A stretch of DNA of 64,000 nt from Sphingobacteriales bacterium. GTDB lineage: Bacteria; Bacteroidota; Bacteroidia; Chitinophagales; Chitinophagaceae. The stretch covers positions 48,674 through 112,673 of the forward strand of contig JAAXIF010000107.1 in the NCBI GenBank assembly GCA_012270485.1, read 5' to 3'. Positions 15,778 through 23,869 of the stretch are shown piece after piece. Position numbers and translations under genes: made by a program. The stretch's first letter is position 1; each line of letters opens with the position of its first letter. The notes under the pieces were generated by a model that saw only the letters and a list, made by a program, of their open reading frames with translations, had not been told where the DNA came from and searched no databases.

Positions 15778-16524
15778 ATGCTTAAGAAAGAACGACAAGC
15801 TTATATCATACAGCAAATCAATATCCATAATAAGGTATTGTCATCTGATTTGAGTGTACAACTGGATGTTTCAGAAGATACGGTAAGACGTGATCTTCAG
15901 GAGTTGGCAGAAGAGGGGAAGCTCATTAAAGTACATGGGGGTGCTTTGTCTAAATCGTTCCATTTTACGTTAGAGACAAATAGCATCTATTCATTGCCAG
16001 AGAAAAAAAGAATTGCCTATAAAGCGGTAGAGCTCATTAAAGATGGCATGTTCATCTTATTATCAGGAGGTACCACCATTCGAGAATTGGTAAAAGCTCT
16101 GCCGCCTGACTTGAGTGCCACTTTTATTACGGTGAGTGTGCCGATAGCATTGGAGTTATTGGAACATCCTACATGTGAAGTTATTTTCTTAGGAAATAAA
16201 TTATCCAAGACCGCTCAAATATCTGTGGGTGCAGAAGTGATTCAGCGACTTGCCGGTATCAAGGCCGATTATTGTTTTCTGGGTACCAATAGTTTGGATG
16301 TTGAGGAAGGTATTACAGATTTGGAGTGGGAGATCATTGAAGTGAAAAGAGCCATGATACGAGGCTCTCAAAAAACGGTTTCTTTAGCGATATCTGAAAA
16401 ATTGAATACTACACAAAAGTTACAAGTCTGTAAACCTGAGGAAATTGATATCCTCATTACAGAATTAGACCCATCTGATCCTAAACTGTCACCCTATATC
16501 CAAAGAGGCATTATGGTATTATAA
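15778..16524 (+). CDS. DeoR/GlpR family transcriptional regulator
   Basis: The 248-residue regulator begins MLKKERQAYIIQQINIHNKV and has an N-terminal winged helix-turn-helix with the family text SEDTVRRDLQELAEEGKLIKVHGGAL (residues about 32-60). The C-terminal DeoR sensor domain (ISE/ISOCOT fold) spans about 75-235 and includes LLSGGTTIRELVKALP and DYCFLGTNSLDVEEGITD. These sense a sugar phosphate or similar metabolite. It lies directly upstream of the SusC-SusD operon on the same strand, with a 359-bp spacer full of repeated TTTTGCGG motifs, so it may control that operon (inference). Confidence 0.92.
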   Translation: MLKKERQAYIIQQINIHNKVLSSDLSVQLDVSEDTVRRDLQELAEEGKLIKVHGGALSKSFHFTLETNSIYSLPEKKRIAYKAVELIKDGMFILLSGGTTIRELVKALPPDLSATFITVSVPIALELLEHPTCEVIFLGNKLSKTAQISVGAEVIQRLAGIKADYCFLGTNSLDVEEGITDLEWEIIEVKRAMIRGSQKTVSLAISEKLNTTQKLQVCKPEEIDILITELDPSDPKLSPYIQRGIMVL

Positions 16525-16883
16525 GTGTATTTGCCACTCAATGACTTTTTATTCATTCGTTTTTTAGCGGGTTTATACCTTTTAGGGGGTGTAAAGTCTT
16601 TGTTTTTGCCAGTAATGCAGTTTTTTGCGGAAATACACATTTAGCATTGGCAATGTGAAAAAAATTATGATTAAATATATTCGAAAATATCGCATAAGAA
16701 CTTTAACATTGCTTTATTATTCCGCTTTTCGATAACCAAGGCGATTTTTTGCAGTTTTTTGCGGCATTAAAAATTGATAACTGGTGCATTGTTTTGCGGG
16801 AATCCAATGTCTAAGTGAAAAATAGGGGATGGCCATACGAAGCTTCCCGATTAATCTCTGTTTACGAAACCAAAAAAACTCTT
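16525..16883 (+). promoter_or_regulatory. Long repeat-bearing upstream region of the susC-type operon
   Basis: This 359-bp stretch has no gene. The 14-mer GCAGTTTTTTGCGG occurs exactly twice (16617-16630 and 16751-16764). Related shorter copies are GTTTTGCGGG (16791-16800) and TTTTTAGCGG (16561-16570). Near the middle, TAACATTG (about 16707-16714) is a 7/8 match to the -7 box. The spaced motif copies look like operator sites for a regulator; the DeoR-type protein just upstream is the obvious candidate. Confidence 0.5.
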
Positions 16884-19800
16884 ATGAGAAATGTTGTCTC
16901 AATCATGAAAGTGGCCTTAATGCTACTTTTGCTGTTTGCACTACCGGCCATTGGTCAGAGCCAAACAGTATCGGGAACCATTACAGATGCTGCGACCAAA
17001 TTGCCCTTAGCAGGTGTAACCATTAAAGTGGTAGGCGCCACTGCCACCGCTCAAACAAATGAGCGTGGGGCTTTTACCATCCGTGCCAATAACGGACAAT
17101 CACTTCAAATCAGTTATGTAGGCTATGAGGGTAAGCGTGTTGCCATAACAGGTGCACAACTCAATATTACCTTGTCTGCTGAAGTATCTGAATTGGAAGA
17201 AGTGGTAGTAGCCATGGATATCAAACGTAAACCTCGCGAATTGGGGTATTCGGTACAAAAAGTAACCGGTAAAGAAATCGCGGAAGCGCAGCGTGAAAAT
17301 TTCGTGAACAGTTTACAGGGAAGGGTAGCAGGTCTATCTATTACACCTACAGGTGGACAAGCGGGATCTTCTTCTTCGATTGTTTTGAGAGGATTTAATT
17401 CTATGGCATTGAGTAACCAACCATTGTTTGTAGTGGATGGTGTGATCGTTGATAATGGTTCTGTGAATGAAAGTGGTGGCGGTGCTACCATTGGTTTGGC
17501 TTCTGATCAGCCCAATCGTGGACAAGATTACACCAACCGTATTTCAGATATCAATCCCAATGATATTGAATCTGTAACCGTACTGAAAGGTCCGGAAGCA
17601 ACGGCTCTTTATGGTAGTCAGGCCAGTTCCGGTGCTATCGTTATCACGACCAAGAAAGCAAAAGCTATTGGAAAAATCAGCGTCAACTATGACAACAGTT
17701 TCCGTATTCAGAAATTAACCCGTACGCCTGATGTTTCCAACAAATACAGTCAGGGTAATAATGGAAACTCCGATAACAACGTTTACTCCTATTTCGGTCC
17801 GGCATATGGAACCGACGTACAGCTATATGATAACGTTAAAGAGTTTTTTGAAACCGGTTTTGCGCAAACACATAATGTGAGTGCTGATTATGGTACTAAA
17901 AATGCATCATGGCGTTTTTCAGGTTCTGCATTCGATCAAAAAGGTGTTGTACCTAATAACACATTCTCCAGATATAATATTCGATTATCTAACAGTACCA
18001 AGATCAATAAATGGATTGATATTGCTCCATCCATTAGTTATATTAGAACAACGAACAATAAACCTGAAAGAGGCGCTGGTTCTTATTTATTAAATCTGTT
18101 GACATGGCCATCTAATAATGATGCAAGCCAATACTTAACAGAGGATTCCAGAAAACTGCGTTTGGGAAATGATGAATTTGATAATCCTTATTTCAATTCA
18201 CAATTTAATAGAGGGTACGATGTAAATGATCGTTTTCTGATGACTTTAGGAGTAAACCTGAATCCTTTTCCATGGTTGAGTGTTGCAGGTCGTTTTGGAT
18301 ATGATACGTATAATAATGATGGATTTTCTGTGAAAGATTCTGCATCTTCCGCCAGACTCCCAACAACATTCGGTGGAGGTATTGTTCGTACATCAAGAGG
18401 ATTTCAGGATAATTTTTATCGCAAATACAAAGGATATAACCATACCATTACCGCAACAGCGCGTAAGAGTTTGGGTAATTTCAACGGACGGTTGATGGTG
18501 GGTACTATGTGGCAGGATTATCGCACAGAAATGTATGCGGTATCAGGCTCACAGTTAAAAGGCAATTACCTAAATGGTATGGATAGTAATAATACCAACC
18601 CCGCCACTCGTATTCGTTTGAATAACGCACAACGTAATGGCGGTCCTAATTATGTGTTGAGTCGTCAGGTAGCATTCTTTGGTGAGTTTGCACTGAATTA
18701 TAAGAACTTAGCTTTCTTAACTTATTCTCACCGTTTTGAAGAGTCTTCTATCTTCCCCAAGCAATTTAGAAGCTATAATTATCCGGCAGGTAGTGTGAGC
18801 TTTATCATGTCAGACATCTTACCTTTTATAAAGAGAGGAAATGTGTTGAATTACTTTAAACTAAGAGGTTCACTTGCACAAACAGCTAGATCCAGCGCTC
18901 CATACGCCAATCAGTCTGTATTTAACTTTGTACAGTCTAGTGGTGGTGGATTTGCTTATGGATTCTCTAACAACAACTTTTTCTTGGAGCCTGAAATTCA
19001 AAAGACTTATGAATTGGGTGCTGAGTTCAAGTTCTTTAATAATAAGATCAACTTAGATGTTACTTATTACAACACTTTGAATGAAAAGCAGATCGCTGAA
19101 AACTTCAGAGCTAGTTATGGAACCGGTTTCGTATTGAATACTTTGAATGTGGGTTCTACACGTAATACAGGTATTGAAATTGCATTGGATGCAACGCCGG
19201 TACAAACCAAGAACTTTAGCTGGAGCACACGTGTGAACTTCAATAGAATGCGCAATAAAGTATTGAGTTTACCTGCAAACGTTCCGGAATTTTACATCTC
19301 TGATACATGGGTATTCGGAAATGCTCGTGGTGGTTTGATCACTGGTGGTCCAAGTACTTCTATTACCGGATTTGGATATCAGCGTAACAATGCCGGACAA
19401 ATTCTGATTGAGCCAACTACAGGTCTTCCTTTGGTTGATCAAAGATTCTTGGTACGTGGAGATAGAAACCCTGATTTCAGTATCGGTTTCAATAACAACT
19501 TCCGTTATAAGAATTTTACCCTGAGTTTCCTTTGGGATGTGAAAATCGGCGGAGATATTTTCAATGCCAATGAAATGTTCCTGACCGGAAGAGGTAAAAG
19601 TTTAAGAACAGAGGATAGAAAAACACCGAGAGTAGTTGAAGGTGTCTTAAATGATGGCTTACAAAATACGGCTACTCCAACTAAAAATACCATCGCTATC
19701 ACTCCTTACAACTTGCAGACCTATTATACTGCGAGAATGCCGGAAGAGGAATTTATTGAGAAAGACGTTAACTGGGTGCGTTTAAGAGATATCACGATCA

Positions 19801-20024
19801 GTTATATGTTCCCTGCAAAAGCTATACGCAAAATGCAGTTCCTGAAAGGATTGAGCTTGTTTGCAACCGGAAATGATTTAATTCTGATCACCAATTACAC
19901 CGGTGCAGATCCTGCTACCAGTGCAAATACTTCTGCAACAAGAGGGGTAGGTGGTTTTGGGTTTGATTATGGAAACATTGCTACTCCTATAAGTGTAAAC
20001 TTTGGCTTAAGAGCCGCTTTCTAA
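16884..20024 (+). CDS. SusC/RagA-type TonB-linked outer membrane protein
   Basis: Outer-membrane beta-barrel that imports oligomeric nutrients with energy from TonB. From ATG 16884 it is 1046 residues. A signal peptide (MKVALMLLLLFALPAIGQ) is followed by a carboxypeptidase-regulatory-like domain (VSGTITDAATKLPLAGVTIK). The plug contains VNSLQGRVAGLSITPTGGQA, LRGFNSMALSNQPLFVVDG and IESVTVLKGPEATALYG. A long barrel ends in GLRAAF with a terminal Phe. An upstream in-frame GTG at 16815 is less likely, because it would put 23 polar residues before the signal. No extra STN domain is visible. A SusD-type partner follows 38 bp later. Confidence 0.95.
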   Translation: MRNVVSIMKVALMLLLLFALPAIGQSQTVSGTITDAATKLPLAGVTIKVVGATATAQTNERGAFTIRANNGQSLQISYVGYEGKRVAITGAQLNITLSAEVSELEEVVVAMDIKRKPRELGYSVQKVTGKEIAEAQRENFVNSLQGRVAGLSITPTGGQAGSSSSIVLRGFNSMALSNQPLFVVDGVIVDNGSVNESGGGATIGLASDQPNRGQDYTNRISDINPNDIESVTVLKGPEATALYGSQASSGAIVITTKKAKAIGKISVNYDNSFRIQKLTRTPDVSNKYSQGNNGNSDNNVYSYFGPAYGTDVQLYDNVKEFFETGFAQTHNVSADYGTKNASWRFSGSAFDQKGVVPNNTFSRYNIRLSNSTKINKWIDIAPSISYIRTTNNKPERGAGSYLLNLLTWPSNNDASQYLTEDSRKLRLGNDEFDNPYFNSQFNRGYDVNDRFLMTLGVNLNPFPWLSVAGRFGYDTYNNDGFSVKDSASSARLPTTFGGGIVRTSRGFQDNFYRKYKGYNHTITATARKSLGNFNGRLMVGTMWQDYRTEMYAVSGSQLKGNYLNGMDSNNTNPATRIRLNNAQRNGGPNYVLSRQVAFFGEFALNYKNLAFLTYSHRFEESSIFPKQFRSYNYPAGSVSFIMSDILPFIKRGNVLNYFKLRGSLAQTARSSAPYANQSVFNFVQSSGGGFAYGFSNNNFFLEPEIQKTYELGAEFKFFNNKINLDVTYYNTLNEKQIAENFRASYGTGFVLNTLNVGSTRNTGIEIALDATPVQTKNFSWSTRVNFNRMRNKVLSLPANVPEFYISDTWVFGNARGGLITGGPSTSITGFGYQRNNAGQILIEPTTGLPLVDQRFLVRGDRNPDFSIGFNNNFRYKNFTLSFLWDVKIGGDIFNANEMFLTGRGKSLRTEDRKTPRVVEGVLNDGLQNTATPTKNTIAITPYNLQTYYTARMPEEEFIEKDVNWVRLRDITISYMFPAKAIRKMQFLKGLSLFATGNDLILITNYTGADPATSANTSATRGVGGFGFDYGNIATPISVNFGLRAAF

Positions 20025-20062
20025 GGAGCTAAAAAAAATCGTATAACCACAAAGTCAATTTT

Positions 20063-21706
20063 ATGAAATATACATTCTTTAAAAAACTACTAGTCGGAAT
20101 TACATTGACCAGTGTAGTAGCCGTTTCTTGTAGTAAGAAAATAGATGAAGCATATCTCAATCCCAATGCGGATGTAAAAGTACCACCTGAACGATTATTG
20201 CCGGGTATTCTGGCAAGTATGGTAGGTAATGGTGCCGGACATGGTACTGCCAACGATGCCCGCTTTGCAGGCCGTTATATTCAAAACTGGCATTCTCTTA
20301 ATGCCGGTTCTCCAGCCGATGCATATGATATGATGGGTGGAACAACCGGAGCCAGCGATAATGCTGCGTCAGTTTGGAGAACCCACTATTATGATCATGG
20401 GCAAAACCTAATGCGCATGATCGATTGGGCTGCAGAAGAGAAGAAATGGGATTATGTTGGAGTTGGACAAGCCATCTTCGCTTGGAGCTGGCTGACACTT
20501 GTAGATTATCATGGTGAAGTGATTTTAAAGGAAGCATTTAATACCAGCTTGATCACTTTCAAATATGATGAACCTCAAGATGTGTATACATTCGTTAGAC
20601 AGCTTTGTCATACAGCACTTACTAATCTGAATAAAACAGGTGATGGTGTAAGTCAGGCCAATCTTGCTACAGGAGATCAATACTTCTATGGCGGTGATGT
20701 CAACAAATGGAAGAAGTTTGTTTATGGGGTTCTTGCACGTAGTTTCAATCACCTTAGTAACAAAGCATCTTATAATGCCGATTCGGTGATTGCTTATGCG
20801 AATCTGTCACTGGCTAGTAATGCTGATAATGCTACTTTGAAATTTGCAAATACAGGTATCTCTGCCAATGCCAATTTCTTTGGTCCGCTAAGAGGTAATG
20901 TGGGCACTTTACGTCAAGGTGCATTTTCAGTGAACCTATTAAACGGTACCAATCCGCATCCTTCATTTACAGGTGTGATTGATCCTCGCAGATGGTATTT
21001 ATTAAGAACCAATCCAAATGGAACATTTGTTGGACTTGAGCCTAATCGCGGTAATGCGGGCATCACGAACGTGAATGATCGTCCTGAAAATTTTTGGGGT
21101 GGTACAAGCGCCGTTACAACAGGTACAACTGCCAATGAAACAACTGGAAGATTCATTTTCTTAAGTGGAGCTGAGTTCCCAGTAATGACGGCGAGTGAAA
21201 TTCAGTTCATGAAAGCAGAAGCAGCTTTTAAAAAGAATGATAGAGTAACGGCTCTTGCAGCATTTCGTCAGGGTGTGAGTCTGCATTTTGATATGCTGAC
21301 CGACAAATACAATACCAATGTGCCAACTGCTAATCAAATTACAGCCAGCACAAAAGCGGCATATATGGCTAGTACAGCAGTACCTTCAGATCCTTTGACT
21401 TTGACGCTAAGTCATATCATGTTGCAAAAATATATTGCCCTTTGGGGATACAATACCCTTGAAAGCTGGGTAGATATGCGTCGTTATCATTATACAGATA
21501 TCGATCCTGCTACCACTTTACAAGTATATACAGGGTTTACTCCTCCAAGTGGTGTTAACATGTATGTAGACAATGCCGGCAAATTTGTTTATCGTGTAAG
21601 ACCAAGATATAATTCTGAATACGTTTGGAATTTCAATGAATTGGTTAGAATCGGTGCTGATAAATTAGATTATCATACCAAAGAAACCTGGTTTTCACAG
21701 AAATAA
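20063..21706 (+). CDS. SusD/RagB-like substrate-binding outer-membrane lipoprotein
   Basis: Surface lipoprotein partner of the SusC barrel. The 547 residues start with a lipoprotein signal ending VVAVSCSKK (lipid Cys at 23). The body fits the SusD-like_2 (PF12771-type) group: tetratricopeptide-like helices such as WAAEEKKWDYVGVGQAIFAW and MTASEIQFMKAEAAFKKND, and the C-terminal LQKYIALWGYNTLESWVDMR common to this group. The ligand cannot be predicted; these pairs serve glycans, peptides and other large solutes. It sits between the SusC gene and a DUF4397 lipoprotein gene in one operon. Confidence 0.93.
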   Translation: MKYTFFKKLLVGITLTSVVAVSCSKKIDEAYLNPNADVKVPPERLLPGILASMVGNGAGHGTANDARFAGRYIQNWHSLNAGSPADAYDMMGGTTGASDNAASVWRTHYYDHGQNLMRMIDWAAEEKKWDYVGVGQAIFAWSWLTLVDYHGEVILKEAFNTSLITFKYDEPQDVYTFVRQLCHTALTNLNKTGDGVSQANLATGDQYFYGGDVNKWKKFVYGVLARSFNHLSNKASYNADSVIAYANLSLASNADNATLKFANTGISANANFFGPLRGNVGTLRQGAFSVNLLNGTNPHPSFTGVIDPRRWYLLRTNPNGTFVGLEPNRGNAGITNVNDRPENFWGGTSAVTTGTTANETTGRFIFLSGAEFPVMTASEIQFMKAEAAFKKNDRVTALAAFRQGVSLHFDMLTDKYNTNVPTANQITASTKAAYMASTAVPSDPLTLTLSHIMLQKYIALWGYNTLESWVDMRRYHYTDIDPATTLQVYTGFTPPSGVNMYVDNAGKFVYRVRPRYNSEYVWNFNELVRIGADKLDYHTKETWFSQK

Positions 21707-21728
21707 TTACACCCTCAAAACTTAACCG

Positions 21729-22517
21729 ATGAAAAAATTATTATCCTATACAGCTATAATCGCAGCGGGTATGATGGTGTTTGCATCCTGCGAAAAACAG
21801 GCAGATCGTACAGCTGAATATACTACCGTTGAAGGCAAGGCATTTATTCGTGTAATACATGCTTCGCCTTCTTTCCGTCAGGTCTTTAATGCTCCTGATT
21901 CTATCAATTTGTATGTCAATAATGCAAAAGTGAATGGACCTTTGATTACTTACGGTGGGTTTTTCCCGGCAGCAGGTACAACCGGCTTTGGCTATTTTGC
22001 GGTACCTGCCGGACTTCAAACATTAAAAATAACCGTGGCAGGCAGAGTCAATCCTGATTCTATTCAGTTGGCTTTGTTTACCAATCTGGCTTTGAGAGGA
22101 CAACGTTATTCTGTTATATTAACAGATGACGTAAAATCAACCAGAGATTCTTCCAAAATGGTTTTGCCAGATAATATCGTACAACCCAATACCGGAAACT
22201 ATCGTCTTCGCTTTGTAAATGCTATCGCAGCAGATACTGCTGGTACTACTGTGAGCATTTTCTCTGCAAGAAGAAATGGGACTATCTTTAATAGTGTTGC
22301 TCCTGGTCAGGTTGTTGATTTTCAAACCCTGCCTTTCAATAGCCAGTTGAGTGATACCTTGTATGTACGCAGACCAGGCAGTACATTTAATTTGGCTGTT
22401 TTGAATAGCGCTTCATTCGGTAATCAACGTTCTTATACCATGATTTACCGTGGGTATGGTGATGTTGCAACTACCGGAACAAAAGGAAGAACATTGGTAA
22501 CTTATTTGGATGAGTGA
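21729..22517 (+). CDS. DUF4397-domain lipoprotein
   Basis: The 262 residues begin with a lipoprotein signal (MKKLLSYTAIIAAGMMVFAS then C at 21). The DUF4397 domain follows, with its typical opening FIRVIHASPSF and the motif SINLYVNNAKV, then a strand pattern YFAVPAGLQTLKITVAG. A second half repeats this style (RLRFVNAIAADTAGTTVSIF). DUF4397 proteins often follow SusC/SusD genes and are thought to be surface-exposed, but the function is unknown. It is the last gene of the operon, 22 bp after SusD and before a strong terminator. Confidence 0.88.
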   Translation: MKKLLSYTAIIAAGMMVFASCEKQADRTAEYTTVEGKAFIRVIHASPSFRQVFNAPDSINLYVNNAKVNGPLITYGGFFPAAGTTGFGYFAVPAGLQTLKITVAGRVNPDSIQLALFTNLALRGQRYSVILTDDVKSTRDSSKMVLPDNIVQPNTGNYRLRFVNAIAADTAGTTVSIFSARRNGTIFNSVAPGQVVDFQTLPFNSQLSDTLYVRRPGSTFNLAVLNSASFGNQRSYTMIYRGYGDVATTGTKGRTLVTYLDE

Positions 22518-22540
22518 TGAATAGTATAGAATATCTTATA

Positions 22541-22572
22541 AAAAAGCGCAACGTAAAAATTGCGCTTTTTTT
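22541..22572. terminator. Bidirectional terminator between DUF4397 and DnaJ-like genes
   Basis: Perfect stem AAAAAGCGCAA / TTGCGCTTTTT with an 8-nt loop and A/T tails on both sides. It ends the SusC-SusD-DUF4397 operon and also abuts the stop of the convergent DnaJ-like gene (22571). Confidence 0.88.
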
Positions 22573-23203
22573 ATAACCTATAGATAAGATAACATACCAA
22601 GATTGCCATCATTAAGGCTAGAAGTATCTTATATTTCTCCCAATAATAATTACGCTGATAGGATCGTAAGAACTGATTGATTTGTTGCTGGCCCTCAACA
22701 CCCAATCCATCTATTGCATGCATTATTTTAGTCAATCGCAAACAATCTGATCTGTCTACATACTGCATGCAATACAATAAGTCTTTTACTAACAAAATAT
22801 TTTGCTTTTCGTCTTTCCACTTCTCTAATAATTGAATATGATATACTGAAAGAACAGCATCCATATCTAATACCAACTTATCCCGATTGATCCTATCCGG
22901 ATTCATGAGTTGCACTCTTCCCACCAATTCTTTACTCATGTCTCTCACTTCTTCAGGCGTAGTAGCAATACGAATATTGCTATAGGTTTCTGAAAAAAGA
23001 GTTGCATCATATTTTTTTCTTTGTCTTGGATCACTCAGAATGGCATAAGCTTCCTTGATGAATGCAAATTGCTCAGCCGCATGAGCGTTTGGATTTTTAT
23101 CCGGATGAAACTCCATGGCCAATAACCGATAAGACTTTTTGATCTCAGCAGTAGTTGCATTTGGTAAAACCCTTAGTATCTGGTAATAGTCTTTGTAGGA
23201 CAT
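22571..23203 (-). CDS. J-domain (DnaJ-like) membrane-anchored protein
   Basis: The 210-residue protein has an N-terminal J domain (residues 3-70): DYYQILRVLPNATTAEIKKS, the HPD loop in MEFHPDKNPNA, and EAYAILSDPRQRKKYD. The middle is helical and unrecognised. The C-terminus ends in a hydrophobic span (ILLALMMAILVCYLIYRL), which would tail-anchor it in the membrane. It lacks the zinc fingers and substrate domains of DnaJ, so it is a class C co-chaperone that recruits DnaK locally. ATG 23203 was chosen since the J domain starts there; upstream in-frame codons come from repeat DNA. Confidence 0.88.
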   Translation of the reverse strand: MSYKDYYQILRVLPNATTAEIKKSYRLLAMEFHPDKNPNAHAAEQFAFIKEAYAILSDPRQRKKYDATLFSETYSNIRIATTPEEVRDMSKELVGRVQLMNPDRINRDKLVLDMDAVLSVYHIQLLEKWKDEKQNILLVKDLLYCMQYVDRSDCLRLTKIMHAIDGLGVEGQQQINQFLRSYQRNYYWEKYKILLALMMAILVCYLIYRL

Positions 23204-23228
23204 AGTGGGATAGGATGTAGGATGTGTG

Positions 23229-23368
23229 ATGTCGGATGTCTGATTTGAAATGTGAAAACTACTCCGTGCAACTCCGTACAAAACTCTGTGTAAACGTGGT
23301 TATTTTACCACAGGAGTTTTGTACGGCACAAAGATTCACGGAGTTTTTGTATATCAGACATCCGACAT
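23229..23368. repeat. Nested inverted repeats (GACATCCGACAT and CTCCGTAC words)
   Basis: The outer arms are perfect 16-mers: ATGTCGGATGTCTGAT (23229-23244) and its inverse (23353-23368). The inner arms CCGTACAAAACTCTGTG (23274-23290) and CACAGGAGTTTTGTACGG (23309-23326) pair over 17 bp with one bulge. The repeat lies between two minus-strand genes and has the same nested design as other sites in the window. Confidence 0.85.
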
Positions 23369-23379
23369 CAGACATTGTC

Positions 23380-23778
23380 TTACTCCGGTTTATCAAATTC
23401 AATATCATCACCATCCATCAGCTCTCTTTCGATTTCTTCCATTTGTACAATATCCCAAGCTTCGCTTTCAGTGGGGGTTATATTCATAAAGTCTAGTAAT
23501 TCCTCTTGCTCAAAAACAGATTCAATCGGTTCTTTGAGATTGCATAAAACAAAGGAAGCGCTGTTCTCATAGAAATTTTGTTGAAGCAGGGCTAGGGTTT
23601 TAGCTGCTTCAGGTTCAATTTCAGTAATAGGTTCAAGATTTAACACGATGTTTCTTACTTCTTTTTGTAAGAAATCGGAACAGGTTTCGGCCAGTTTTGC
23701 TGCTATATTGGCAGAAAGTGCGGGCGTGACCGGTGTTACAACGGTGAATTTCTCTTTGGTATCAATTTTGACTTCCAT
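23380..23778 (-). CDS. STAS-domain-like protein (anti-sigma antagonist type)
   Basis: The 132-residue acidic protein has a fold pattern like STAS domains: a strand (KFTVVTPVTPALSANIAAKL), then VRNIVLNLEPITEIEPEAAKTLALLQ and the strand ASFVLCNL. In STAS anti-sigma antagonists a Ser or Thr in the conserved loop is phosphorylated. Here that loop reads ITEIEPEA and has no clear Ser, so phospho-switching is doubtful. The last 35 residues are very acidic. ATG 23778 gives a clean start. It is divergent from clpC (92 bp). The STAS call is moderate. Confidence 0.65.
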   Translation of the reverse strand: MEVKIDTKEKFTVVTPVTPALSANIAAKLAETCSDFLQKEVRNIVLNLEPITEIEPEAAKTLALLQQNFYENSASFVLCNLKEPIESVFEQEELLDFMNITPTESEAWDIVQMEEIERELMDGDDIEFDKPE

Positions 23779-23869
23779 TTTTACGTAGGTTACGTTAACA
23801 GCTGTGTATAACTGATACACAACTTCGCTCAAAAATATTCGTTATAATTGTATAAATCCAATTTAGGTT

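Noticed and set aside
23204..23281. N-terminal extension of the J-domain protein to 23281
   Set aside because: The extra codons read through the GACATCCGACAT repeat arms; the J domain starts at 23203.
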